From: Spirochaetota bacterium
GTDB lineage: Bacteria > Spirochaetota > Spirochaetia > Sphaerochaetales > Sphaerochaetaceae
DNA length: 64,000 bases
Assembly: GCA_023401595.1 (NCBI GenBank)
Contig: JAEXDQ010000010.1
Span: 57,518-121,517 of the forward strand
Direction of reading: 5' to 3'
In this document: positions 1 through 8,351 of the stretch, piece after piece
Layout of the letters: each line of letters begins with the position of its first letter
Position numbering within the stretch: position 1 is the first letter of the stretch
Made by a program: the position numbers and the translations under genes
The notes under the pieces: generated by a model
The model's input: only the letters and a program-made list of their open reading frames with translations
What the model was told of the DNA's origin: nothing
The model's database searches: none

Positions 1-679
1 GGGGGTTGAGCCCCGCGACGGCAATCTTCGGGCGGGCGATCCCAATGGCCTTGCAACCTTCATTCGCAATCCTGATCACATCAAGAACCCTGGTTTTCTT
101 GACGCAGTCGCAAGCCTCCCGAAGGGACACATGCGTGGAGACGTGGACGACCCGGAGGTCTTCATGGGCAAGCATCATCGTATATTTCTCAGTATGGGTG
201 TAGTCGGCGTAGATTTCCGTATGTCCGCTATAATGATGCCCAGCCATGTTGATGGCCTCTTTGCTCAAAGCGTTCGTCACCGTCGCGTCAACCTCGCCCG
301 CCAGCGCAAGTTCAATGTTCCGGACGACATACCGGAACGCGGCTTCACCGCCGAGCTTTGTCGCGCCAAGCCCGAAAGGCTTCGGATTGTCGCTCTCTCC
401 TGGGATATCGGAAGAATTGACGACACCCATGTCGTAGACGTCGATCGTACCATAGTCGAACCGAGCTTCATCGACACTATGGATGGCCCTGGTCGCGACA
501 TCGAGTCCGGAGACCTTCTTCGCGACCTTCGCCGCATATTCCATGCAGGAGACATCTCCGACCACGAGAGGACGGCAACGGTCATATACGCTTCTGTCAG
601 CCAAAGCCTTGATCGTAACCTCCGGCCCATTGCCGAACGGATCACCCATTGAAATACCCAAGATAGGTTTTTGGATCAT
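1..679 (-). CDS. pdxA2: PdxA2-type 4-phospho-threonate/erythronate dehydrogenase (partial, 3' end off window)
   Basis: Reading leftward from an ATG at 679, the frame stays open to the window edge and gives about 226 residues of a family usually near 330. It begins MIQKPILGISMGDPFGNGPE, the PdxA N-terminus, carries a GHTE metal-ligand segment, and breaks off in AGLNP, just before the usual HAGE. PdxA2-type enzymes oxidise 4-phospho-threonate or 4-phospho-erythronate with NAD and decarboxylate the product to dihydroxyacetone phosphate. The neighbouring DtnK-type kinase would supply that substrate, so a catabolic PdxA2 role is more likely than pyridoxal phosphate synthesis. GGAG lies 7 bases before the ATG, which follows the upstream stop by 4 bases, so it is the distal gene of the operon seen here. 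Confidence 0.85.
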   Translation of the reverse strand, partial: MIQKPILGISMGDPFGNGPEVTIKALADRSVYDRCRPLVVGDVSCMEYAAKVAKKVSGLDVATRAIHSVDEARFDYGTIDVYDMGVVNSSDIPGESDNPKPFGLGATKLGGEAAFRYVVRNIELALAGEVDATVTNALSKEAINMAGHHYSGHTEIYADYTHTEKYTMMLAHEDLRVVHVSTHVSLREACDCVKKTRVLDVIRIANEGCKAIGIARPKIAVAGLNP

Positions 680-683
680 GTTC

Positions 684-1592
684 CTACTCCATTCCCTTTT
701 CTTTATTCTCCGCGAGTACCTTCTTCAGAGCATCCATCCCTTCCGGGACAATGTAGTTGAACGGCTTGCGGAGGTCGCCCACAGGATACCCGAGCATAGC
801 GGCTGCTTTCTTGATGATTGTGTTCGGGTTGCCGTATTTGAAAACACCGCGGAATGGGACGATTGAATCCTGGGCGGCGATGGCCCCATCGATATCTCCC
901 GTGACAAACTTGTCGTAGATTGCGACAAGGGAACGGGGATAGACGTTGGAGCAACCGGCGATACCACCGGCCCCGCCGGCTTGCAGACATTTCAGGATCA
1001 AAGAGTCGTTGCCCGACAGAACACGGAAATCTTTATCAAGATCACGAGTAAGGGTGATATATGCCTCAAGATTGTTCCAATCCCCGCTTGAATCCTTCGC
1101 GCCAACGATCACATCCACGTCCTTAGCCAGCCTCGCCAACGTTTCGGGCAGGACTTTATTCCCGGTCCTTGGGGGGATATTGTAGATGACGATGGGAATA
1201 TCAATGTGTCTGCCGAGTTCTGCATAGTGGTTGTAGAGTTCCTGTTGGGACGCCGCCGCGAAACTGGGAGTTATCACCGACAGGACGTCGGCCCCGAGTT
1301 CCTGAGCTTTTCTGCTCAACCTGATCGTATCGGCCGTTGTAATGCAACCGGTACCCGCATATACGGGAACCCTTCCATTGACATGATCAATCGTCGCTTC
1401 AAGGACCTCGATTTTCTCATTTTCTGAAAGCGCATAGTTTTCGCCGTTCGTACCGAAGCAGAAGATTCCATAGATACCCGCAGCGATCAGCCTGTCGATC
1501 TCACTGCGAAGTCCGTTGAAATTGATGCTTTCATCATCGTTCATTGGAGTGAGGATAGGACAAATAATTCCTTTAATCTCAGTACGCTTCAT
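684..1592 (-). CDS. Dihydrodipicolinate synthase/N-acetylneuraminate lyase family aldolase
   Basis: A 302-residue DapA-superfamily TIM barrel. It has a GTNGE loop (about 47-51) in place of the usual GTTGE/GSTGE, the catalytic Tyr in YNIPPRTG (Y138) and the Schiff-base Lys in GAKDSSGD (K166). These enzymes cleave or form 2-keto acids with pyruvate as one partner. I start it at MKRTEIKGII because TAAGGAG, overlapping the stop codon of the preceding gene, lies 6-7 bases upstream; a longer frame to 1640 would run into that gene. Its place between a PdxA2-like dehydrogenase and an iron alcohol dehydrogenase suggests cleavage of a keto-deoxy sugar acid. True DapA is possible but unlikely in this operon. 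Confidence 0.82.
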   Translation of the reverse strand: MKRTEIKGIICPILTPMNDDESINFNGLRSEIDRLIAAGIYGIFCFGTNGENYALSENEKIEVLEATIDHVNGRVPVYAGTGCITTADTIRLSRKAQELGADVLSVITPSFAAASQQELYNHYAELGRHIDIPIVIYNIPPRTGNKVLPETLARLAKDVDVIVGAKDSSGDWNNLEAYITLTRDLDKDFRVLSGNDSLILKCLQAGGAGGIAGCSNVYPRSLVAIYDKFVTGDIDGAIAAQDSIVPFRGVFKYGNPNTIIKKAAAMLGYPVGDLRKPFNYIVPEGMDALKKVLAENKEKGME

Positions 1593-1605
1593 AAATAAAA
1601 ACTCC

Positions 1606-2760
1606 TTACAAGATTTCCAAATAAATCTTCCGGGCATCATCCGATGTCATTTTCCGCATGTTGTTGTCAAGAAGCCTGGTCACCTGCATTCCGGCTTCGA
1701 CCAACAGGTCGAGGTCTTCTTTCGGCACTCCGAACTCCTTCAAGCTCGTCGGGATATTAAGGTGTTCCACAATCCCTTCAATCCGGTTGATGATCGCCCG
1801 GCTTTTTTCTTCGGCGGTGACAGCGCCGCCCTTCATGCAACGGTCGTACGCTTCGGCGAGTTTTCCACGACAGACACATTCGTTGAAACGCATCACGGGG
1901 GCAAGCAGAATTGCGTTGGACACTCCGTGGGCAATATGATACTTTCCGCCAAGGGGATAGCTCAAAGCATGAACCGCCGTAGTTCCCGACGCAGTGATAG
2001 CGACACCGGCGTAGAAGCTGGCAAGCTGCATCTTGTTCTTCGCGTCCATTGCCTCAGAATCATCACAGGCCATTTCAATGTTGTTCAGAATCAAATCCAG
2101 CGCCTTCATCGCATATGTGTCGCTGAACGGGTTTGCCTTGTTGCTCGTCCAACATTCGATGGCATGGGCCAGCGCATCGATACCCGTAGCCGCCGCGATC
2201 TTCCTCGGCAGGTTCTTGATCATGATGGAATCGAGAATCACGTAATCGGCGATCATGGCTACGTTCACGATACCGACTTTCAACTCTTTTTCAGGTACGG
2301 CCACAATCGCATTGGGCGTCGCTTCGGCCCCGGTTCCGGCGGTAGTCGGAATCATCAGGCTCTTCATGCACTTGGAAGCGAGCTTTGGGGTGTCGAGCAG
2401 TTCCTTGATCCCGTATGCGGAAGCCATGAGAATACTGGCGAGCTTCGCCGTATCCATCACGCTTCCGCCGCCAACGGCGATAATGAAGTCCGCATCGAAT
2501 TCCTTGCATTGGTCGACCAACTTCTGCGCCTGCATATACGTAGGTTCCGCAGGAAGATCGTCGAAGACCTTGTAAGAAACGCAGCTCTTCCTGACATATT
2601 CCATCGGGTAATCGACAAGTCCCGCCTTTTCTATCCCCTTGTCAGTGAAGACCGCAAGTTTCGAGACCTTGTTTTCCGTGAGGACATCACAAATTCGTGC
2701 CAAGGAATTTTCTCCGCCATATACGGCTCCCGGCATTCTCAGAACATATTCCGACATCAT
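1606..2760 (-). CDS. Iron-containing alcohol dehydrogenase (group III)
   Basis: A 384-residue cytoplasmic NAD(P)-dependent dehydrogenase. The nucleotide-binding signature GGGSVMDTAK, the metal-site segment GIDALAHAIECW and the later HALSYPLGG and HIAHG histidines are all present, so it looks intact. It is closest in layout to butanol/lactaldehyde/glycerol dehydrogenases, but the substrate cannot be read from sequence. Its ATG overlaps the stop of the upstream kinase gene (ATGA) and AAGGAG lies 6 bases upstream, indicating translational coupling. In this operon it probably reduces or oxidises an aldehyde released by the adjacent aldolase, such as glycolaldehyde or lactaldehyde; that is inference. 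Confidence 0.88.
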   Translation of the reverse strand: MMSEYVLRMPGAVYGGENSLARICDVLTENKVSKLAVFTDKGIEKAGLVDYPMEYVRKSCVSYKVFDDLPAEPTYMQAQKLVDQCKEFDADFIIAVGGGSVMDTAKLASILMASAYGIKELLDTPKLASKCMKSLMIPTTAGTGAEATPNAIVAVPEKELKVGIVNVAMIADYVILDSIMIKNLPRKIAAATGIDALAHAIECWTSNKANPFSDTYAMKALDLILNNIEMACDDSEAMDAKNKMQLASFYAGVAITASGTTAVHALSYPLGGKYHIAHGVSNAILLAPVMRFNECVCRGKLAEAYDRCMKGGAVTAEEKSRAIINRIEGIVEHLNIPTSLKEFGVPKEDLDLLVEAGMQVTRLLDNNMRKMTSDDARKIYLEIL

Positions 2761-4004
2761 GCGCTTCTCCTTGAACTCATCATGGCGAACAACCGGCGTA
2801 GCAAATCAGGATTGCCGAAGCCCCCGGATTTCGTGAGAAGATGATATTCTTTTCCTTTGTAATTGATTACCGACAGCGGGACTCCCTGCATGATTTCGCA
2901 GATGGGGGTTATCTCGAATATCCCCAACGCCTCGACGATCGCTTGCAACGTATCTCCGCCGATGCACATCATCGTCGAATCAAAACCAAGATCGAACACA
3001 CTCCTGGCCATGGCACCAAGGGAGGTCGCGATATTCATCCGGAGATCGTGGACGGTGAGATTGTGTTTCTGGACATATTGAGCTGCGGATGAACAATCGG
3101 AATCGCCCACATCGACTATGCAACATCCCGATTGTCTCAGAACCTCCATGCATTCCTCCGCCAACCGACCGCAATCATTCGCAAAGCATTCGGGGTTGAC
3201 TTTCTGTTCGGCTGACAGCGTCAGCCTATGCATGCCGGATTGTTCCGCTTCCGTCACCTGTTGTACCGTAACAGGATTGAGGCTTCCGCAGACGACCATG
3301 AGCTTGGCTTCCAGTTTCGGAACGGGGAGCGGCGAACCATGCAGACCGAGAATGCCGGCAAGGACCGGAGCGAAACCGGCGCATCCCGCTGACAAATACA
3401 GCCCTTTTTTCCCAAGCGAAGCCCCTCCGTCCGACAAATCCGCATCTGAACGGGAATCGAACACATGGATGCCTTCTCTTGAATCAGCCGTGGAGACGTC
3501 GGTGTGTTCATAGACGGGCTTGTCGGTCTGCGACAATATGATTTCTTTTACGGAAGACTTCGTGACCGGCTCGAAAAGGTCTTTGCCGAAAACGCTCTCC
3601 GCGACAGGTAGCCCGTCGATATTCAATATACCATTGACCGTGGTCCGATTCATCTTCGGGAAAGAGGGAAAGAATTGCAAGTTGTCGGCATGCACCGCAT
3701 CCATTACTGCGGAAAGTTCAGCACCGATGTTCCCCCTCAGTCCGGAATCGGTCTTCTTATAGAAATATCCGACACCCGCTCTCAATCCGGCTGACGCTAT
3801 CCTGTATACAGTCTTATACGCATCTTCCGGAGAAAGATGCCTTGTTTCAGAATTGACTACGATGACCTGAATTTCGGAATTCAGAGAGGAATCCATAGAC
3901 CTTGCGGTTGTCATGACCTTGGTGATCGCGCCATGCTGGGCAAACTGTACTCCCGTATCTAGGGCGCCTGTAAAATCATCCGCAATTACCATCAGTCTTT
4001 CCAT
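2757..4004 (-). CDS. dtnK: Four-carbon acid-sugar kinase, DUF1537 family (DtnK/DenK type)
   Basis: About 415 residues. The N-terminal signature IADDFTGALDTG and the C-terminal nucleotide-binding region with SLGAMARSVFD and CIGGDTLQ are those of D-threonate/D-erythronate kinases, which phosphorylate four-carbon aldonates at O4 with ATP. Paired with PdxA2 this gives the known route threonate to 4-phosphothreonate to dihydroxyacetone phosphate. I chose MERLMVIADDF as the start because GGGA sits 5 bases upstream; in-frame ATGs at 4010 and 4025 are possible. It is the first gene of the leftward operon and divergent from the PrpR-N regulator at 4195. Which C4 acid it uses cannot be told from sequence. 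Confidence 0.85.
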   Translation of the reverse strand: MERLMVIADDFTGALDTGVQFAQHGAITKVMTTARSMDSSLNSEIQVIVVNSETRHLSPEDAYKTVYRIASAGLRAGVGYFYKKTDSGLRGNIGAELSAVMDAVHADNLQFFPSFPKMNRTTVNGILNIDGLPVAESVFGKDLFEPVTKSSVKEIILSQTDKPVYEHTDVSTADSREGIHVFDSRSDADLSDGGASLGKKGLYLSAGCAGFAPVLAGILGLHGSPLPVPKLEAKLMVVCGSLNPVTVQQVTEAEQSGMHRLTLSAEQKVNPECFANDCGRLAEECMEVLRQSGCCIVDVGDSDCSSAAQYVQKHNLTVHDLRMNIATSLGAMARSVFDLGFDSTMMCIGGDTLQAIVEALGIFEITPICEIMQGVPLSVINYKGKEYHLLTKSGGFGNPDLLRRLFAMMSSRRSA

Positions 4005-4194
4005 TTTCATCCCAACAATGTTCATATTTGAAACATTTTTAATTTACAATCAAATTTTGTCATATCAATCACTGACAATTAATAGTTTTAAATCCAATAT
4101 TTCAAATTGCAACCTATTTTAATGCTTTTTTACGTTCATTTTTGAAACAATTCATGTTAAACTGGTTTCACCAAACAGTTAAAAAGAGTACAGA
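4005..4194. promoter_or_regulatory. Divergent control region between dtnK and its regulator, with two dyads
   Basis: An AT-rich 190-bp spacer. TTGTCA-N10-TGACAA spans 4057-4078, and TGAAAC-N16-GTTTCA spans 4143-4170. A third TTTGAAACA lies at 4027-4035 against the kinase gene. I found no TGGCAC-N5-TTGCW sigma-54 promoter on either strand. The TGAAAC/GTTTCA half-sites flanking the spacer are the best candidate binding sites for the adjacent regulator; this is pattern evidence only. Confidence 0.45.
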
Positions 4195-5985
4195 ATGGAA
4201 AGAAAACTAAGAGTATTGGGCATCGCGCCGTATGACGGCATGAAAAATCTGATGATGCGTCTGGTCGATGAATATCCCCAGATAGAACTGACGACACTGG
4301 TGGGAGACCTTGAACAAGGGTTAGAAATCGCGAGAAAGAATTTCCATAAAAACTATGATGCGGTAATATCCCGGGGGATGACGGCGCATCTTCTGCATCA
4401 GCTCCCGATTCCCGTCATCGACGTCGAGATTTCCATGTACGACATCTTGTGCGCCTTGAAACTAGCTAATACGGCGGACATGAAGACCGCCATCGTCTCA
4501 TTCACGGACATTACGGATATCGCGATGCAGCTGTGCCAGTTGATCGACTACAAGATCGACATCTACACAGTCACGTCGACCGATACGGTAGAGCAAGTCC
4601 TGAAACAATGCCAGGAACAGGATTATTCTTCCGTGCTATGCGACATGGTCGTCAATGAAACGGCCAGAAGGCTCGGAATGAACTCCTTTCTGATAACATC
4701 CGGCATGGACAGCGTACGTCATGCGTTTGATCAGGTCATAAAAACCTGCTCGAATCAAAAGAACCTCAGAAACGAAAACCGAATGCTGAGGGAACTGATA
4801 AACGGGCAAATCAGCCAGACCGTTCTTTTCGATACCGATGAGAACGTAATCCTCTCCACGGTCGAAGATACTTCGGATGAATTATTGGAATTGTTACGGG
4901 AGGAGATTGCAGAAACCAAGCGACAGAAGGAAAGGCACATAACAAGAATCAGGAATGGGAAAATCTATTCAATCAGGGGCGCTCAAATGGAAGCAGACGA
5001 CAACCGCTACACCGTTTTTTTCTTCACTCAGAGGAAAAGCCCCCTTCCAACCGACAAGTCAGGGATAACATTCCTCTCCAAAGGCGACGTCGAAAAGGCT
5101 TACTATAACAGTATGTTCTATTTCGCAGGGACTTTGAACACATTGAAAAATCAGGTCTCAAAAATCAAAAGCACGAATTATCCAGTCTTGGTTTCAGGTG
5201 AAGATGGAACTGGAAAAGAATCGTTGGTTCACTATTTATACATGAATGGTGGCAGAAGCAACAATTCCTTGGTAGTCATTGACTGTTACTTGCTCAACGA
5301 CAGGGGATGGGACTTCCTATACGGACACCACGCCTCGCCTCTGATGGCGAGCGGCTATACGATATATTTCCAGAACATCGACAGGATATCGCCACTGAGG
5401 AGTTCACGTTTGCTGGCCAATCTGGTGGAAATGGACGTCTGCGCTAACAATCAGCTCTATTTTTCCTGTATCCACGGCAGAGACACGCAATTTTCCTCCG
5501 CAGGTTCCATGTTCGCAGACAAGCTGTGCGCTATTACCATCCTCGTTCCATCGCTCCGGGAACAGAAGGGCTGCATCCCGGTTCTATTCAACAAAACGCT
5601 GAGTTCACTCAATACGGAACTTCCCCACAAGCTTGCAGGGGCCGAAACCGAAGCGATGAACATGCTCCAGGACTACCATTGGCCAAACAACTTCTCACAG
5701 TTCAAGCGTGTCGCCAGGGAACTCGCAATCACGTCCGACGGCTCATTCGTCACGCAGGAAGATGTCAGTAGAGTCGTACAGAAAGAGCGATATATCGGAT
5801 ATGTTTCGGAATCGGAGGAATCGTATCAGCCAGTGAATCTGCACAGGCCGATGGATGAAATCGAGGCCGACATAGTCCGTAGAGTCATGAAGGAAACGGG
5901 GGGCAACCAGACGGAGACCGCTAAAATACTGAAGCTCAGCAGGACCACCTTGTGGAGAATCATCAAAGCGCAACCGGAAGTTTAA
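4195..5985 (+). CDS. PrpR-N/AAA+/Fis regulator of the acid-sugar operon (divergent enhancer-binding-protein type)
   Basis: A 596-residue cytoplasmic regulator. Residues 1-180 form a PrpR-N ligand domain (VISRGMTAHLL at about 58-68), followed by a linker, an AAA+ domain from about 300 with Walker A GEDGTGKE (335-342), and a C-terminal Fis-type helix-turn-helix (ETGGNQTETAKILKLSRTTL, about 564-583). The AAA+ domain is eroded. Where an activator normally has ESELFG..GAFTGA there is only GWDFLYGHHASPL, and the Walker B segment reads IYFQNIDRIS without the DE pair. GAFTGA is the sigma-54 contact loop, so classical sigma-54 activation is doubtful. It is divergent from dtnK and probably senses a four-carbon acid or its metabolite. 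Confidence 0.82.
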   Translation: MERKLRVLGIAPYDGMKNLMMRLVDEYPQIELTTLVGDLEQGLEIARKNFHKNYDAVISRGMTAHLLHQLPIPVIDVEISMYDILCALKLANTADMKTAIVSFTDITDIAMQLCQLIDYKIDIYTVTSTDTVEQVLKQCQEQDYSSVLCDMVVNETARRLGMNSFLITSGMDSVRHAFDQVIKTCSNQKNLRNENRMLRELINGQISQTVLFDTDENVILSTVEDTSDELLELLREEIAETKRQKERHITRIRNGKIYSIRGAQMEADDNRYTVFFFTQRKSPLPTDKSGITFLSKGDVEKAYYNSMFYFAGTLNTLKNQVSKIKSTNYPVLVSGEDGTGKESLVHYLYMNGGRSNNSLVVIDCYLLNDRGWDFLYGHHASPLMASGYTIYFQNIDRISPLRSSRLLANLVEMDVCANNQLYFSCIHGRDTQFSSAGSMFADKLCAITILVPSLREQKGCIPVLFNKTLSSLNTELPHKLAGAETEAMNMLQDYHWPNNFSQFKRVARELAITSDGSFVTQEDVSRVVQKERYIGYVSESEESYQPVNLHRPMDEIEADIVRRVMKETGGNQTETAKILKLSRTTLWRIIKAQPEV

Positions 5986-6119
5986 GATTATTCATTGGTA
6001 ATTTTAAAAACACCGACCGCCTCATGTCGCCATACATCGTATCTCGACATGTCAGTATCCTTGCGTGCCAATAAGCAAAAAACAACCAAGAAACAAGCAA
6101 GGCCTCAGATATCTGACGG

Positions 6120-6785
6120 CTATCCCCGCTCAACGGGTGTATAATACGTCATGAACATCTGCTTGAGCAGGTCGAGCGATTGCGAATAGTCAATCTTGTA
6201 ATCCACAGGATATACCGTCCCGAAGGCGAACTTCGTAGCCACGGTGAGCATCGTATACATGACGCCATAGAACATGTCCTGCTCGGGAATATCCGTACGG
6301 ATCGTCCCGTCGACTTTCGCTTTTTCTACCACGGTATGGAACTTGCCGCTGAACACGGCCACACTGTCGTAATAAGCCTTCATTTCCTGAGCCGTCGCAT
6401 GCTCATGAACCACGAACATGTCGAAATTGGAGTTGAACGTAAGGATATCCTTGTGATTCCGGTATAGTTCAAGGTAAGAATCTATGTAAAACTCAAGTTC
6501 CTCCCTCGCGGTCATCGTCTCGCCGTTTCTGGCTCTGTAGGCTTCCTCGACCCAAACGGCGTATTCCTGCCACTTCTTCGTGCCGATGGCTATGACAAGT
6601 TCCTTTTTTGTCCCGAAATACCGATAGAGCGTCGCCACTCCGAAATTACAGGCGTCAGCGATCTCCACCATCGTCACCGGACCAATGCCCTTTTCAACGA
6701 AAAGCTCGAAAGCCTTGTCCATGACGAAATTGAAACGCCGTCGCACCCTGGCGTTCTCGTTATCTTTATTTTTATATGTTATCAT
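6120..6785 (-). CDS. TetR/AcrR family transcriptional regulator
   Basis: About 221 residues. The N-terminal 60 residues form the TetR helix-turn-helix, recognisable from FELFVEKGIGPVTMVEIADA and the recognition helix GVATLYRYFGTKKEL; the rest is a helical ligand-binding domain with no assigned effector. I start it at MITYKNKDNE because GGAG is 8 bases upstream; the longer frame to 6812 has no ribosome site. Dyads rich in TATCA/TGATA occur just upstream (about 6811-6835) and again before the next gene to the right (7983-8030). That supports autoregulation plus control of the sulfatase-derived gene. Confidence 0.85.
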   Translation of the reverse strand: MITYKNKDNENARVRRRFNFVMDKAFELFVEKGIGPVTMVEIADACNFGVATLYRYFGTKKELVIAIGTKKWQEYAVWVEEAYRARNGETMTAREELEFYIDSYLELYRNHKDILTFNSNFDMFVVHEHATAQEMKAYYDSVAVFSGKFHTVVEKAKVDGTIRTDIPEQDMFYGVMYTMLTVATKFAFGTVYPVDYKIDYSQSLDLLKQMFMTYYTPVERG

Positions 6786-6810
6786 AAAATACTCCGACAA
6801 TACATAAATC

Positions 6811-6835
6811 ATCTATCATTTGATATGATGATATC
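6811..6835. promoter_or_regulatory. Candidate TetR autoregulatory operator
   Basis: TATCATTTGATA (6814-6825; 5-bp arms around TT) is embedded in a larger imperfect dyad with ATCATC on the left and TGATGAT on the right. It lies about 30-50 bases upstream of the TetR start codon, where a repressor would occlude the promoter. The same TATCA/TGATA arms recur at 7983-8030. Confidence 0.45.
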
Positions 6836-6885
6836 GAGAAAGTTCCAAGACTTCAATCATCAGAAGAAAAGAGAAATTCATCGCA

Positions 6886-7962
6886 CTAGAGGGCCGTTAG
6901 CATTTCCCGATCTTCACATATCCGTTGGAAAAACATCTTGTAGCCCTTACACAGATAGTTGAGCGAACCGTCAAGCCGATCCTTCGGACATCCGCCGAAG
7001 CACAGCTTGACGTACGGACACTCGAAGCAGAAAGAACCCAGGCCGTAGGTCTTGGACATTCCAAACGGACGGTTCCTCTCCATGAGGTCGGCCAACGATT
7101 CACGCATGATATTTCCAAGCCGATAGTTTTCATACGCATAACGGTCGCAGCAGTAGACATCCCCGTTGGACTCCACCGTACCGGAATGTCCGCACAGCGG
7201 ATCGTGGACGCACAGCGAAGCGGGTCTCCCTTTCAAGTTCTCTATCGCGACATCGATGAGCTGAACATGCTTGCGCCCCATGTCCAGACGTTTCCACACA
7301 TCATACACCGCGCACAGGAACGAGCCATAGCCGGAGCCTGTAACTGAAAACGGGGCTATTGTACGCAATGCGCCGAGCGTGTAGAGGCCTGGAGGCATGG
7401 CGTTCGTCATGCCCCGAACCGCTTCTACGTCCTGCGGCAGGCTCTCGACCACGGGGAGGAACTGCATATGATCGGTAAGCTTCCGGAGAAAGGAATAGAC
7501 CTCTTCAGGATGTCCCATGTTCACCGAGTTGACGGTAGTGAGCGTATTGAACGGCACGCCATGCTTCTGCAACAACCCGATTCCATGCATCTCCCCATGG
7601 TCGGATGTGAACACGATGATCGTGTTGTCAAGCATTTCCGTATCGGTGATATGCATCCCCGTATAGATGACCGACCGGGACGAGGTGGACATGTTGGAGC
7701 ATGCGTAGTGCTTCTCGAAGGTAGTGCCGAGTTCGGCAAGCAGCTGCCGGGCCTTGAACTCGTTGCCTTCAGGGTATTCGGAGAAGTAATGTTCCTGATC
7801 GGTGGTGATGAACAGGATGTTGTAGTTCCCGTCCTTGTTGGTATCGCCCACAGATTCCGTCGGCGCGCCCACGCCTTCGGGTTTCGTCGCACAACCCGCC
7901 AGCAACGCCAGCGCCGTCGCCGTAGAGAAAACCGTAGCGGCAATTCTGTTTCTTTTTCTCAT
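6886..7962 (-). pseudogene. In-frame relic: sulfatase lipoprotein fused to the SPASM half of an anaerobic sulfatase maturase
   Basis: The frame encodes 358 residues. Residues 1-24 are a lipoprotein signal with lipobox LAGC. Residues 47-113 are the sulfatase N-terminus (NILFITTDQEH) with an S-T-S-S-R serine-type formylglycine motif at 92-96. Residues 111-134 are a sulfatase C-terminal piece (DNTIIVFTSDHGEMHG). From about 129 it becomes the C-terminal half of a radical-SAM sulfatase maturase (VPFNTLTTVN, then a cysteine-rich SPASM domain with CFECPYVKLCFGGC). Most of the sulfatase core and the whole CxxxCxxC radical-SAM domain are missing. Both joins fall in peptides either parent could have had (LDNT; LLQKHG), suggesting two in-frame deletions in a sulfatase-maturase operon. 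An exported SPASM domain makes no biological sense, so I call it a relic; misassembly is the main alternative. GAGG precedes the chosen start. Confidence 0.75.
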
Positions 7963-7982
7963 ATCGCCCTCAATGTTCAGTG

Positions 7983-8030
7983 TATCATTATTTGATAGTA
8001 TAACTATCATTTAATTTATATACTATCATT
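7983..8030. promoter_or_regulatory. Candidate TetR operators upstream of the sulfatase relic
   Basis: Contains TATCA-N5-TGATA at 7983-7997 and an overlapping perfect dyad TGATAGT-ATA-ACTATCA at 7993-8009. Two more direct CTATCATT copies follow, at about 8004-8011 and 8023-8030. The arms match the dyad before the TetR gene, so the same regulator probably binds both. Confidence 0.5.
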
Positions 8031-8351
8031 ACAACACAAACCAAAGCACCCCCCCGTCGATGGGAAAATAGGGGGGAGAAAGGCGGGATTTAGCAAAGGA
8101 ATCGTGCCAAAGGAATGGAGACGTAATATGGAGAAAGAGCGGCACTCCGTTCCGGCTATTGGATCAGCATTGCTTTTTCCATAGGATGAACCACAGAATA
8201 AGCGAAACGCAGAAGGAACCGGGCGCTCTCGTCACGGATACGACAGGGGCGCCCGGTTCCTTCTGCAATATGAGGACATCGCCAAGCGTACTATGCCCCC
8301 TCTTCAAAAGCCTTTTTTCAGAAATAAATATCGATATGGCTGTGTTCCGGC
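8031..8351. other. Intergenic region without a recognisable gene
   Basis: No supported coding frame. It holds a C7/G6 pair (8049-8055 with 8071-8076) that could form a hairpin, and the strong palindrome at 8209-8266 listed separately. It separates the end of the 11-gene leftward operon from the promoter of the sulfatase relic. Confidence 0.6.
8209..8266. repeat. Perfect 18-bp inverted repeat (hairpin, probable transcript end)
   Basis: GCAGAAGGAACCGGGCGC at 8209-8226 is exactly complementary to 8249-8266, with a 22-nt loop. It lies about 85 bases beyond the last gene of the leftward operon. Neither side has a convincing U-tract, so it may be a Rho-assisted terminator, an mRNA 3'-end stabiliser, or a palindromic repeat element. 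Confidence 0.6.

Noticed and set aside
1516..2844. A 442-codon plus-strand frame opposite the iron alcohol dehydrogenase gene
   Set aside because: It is the antisense shadow of a clearly recognisable dehydrogenase and has no family resemblance or ribosome site; long antisense frames recur across this GC-richer half.
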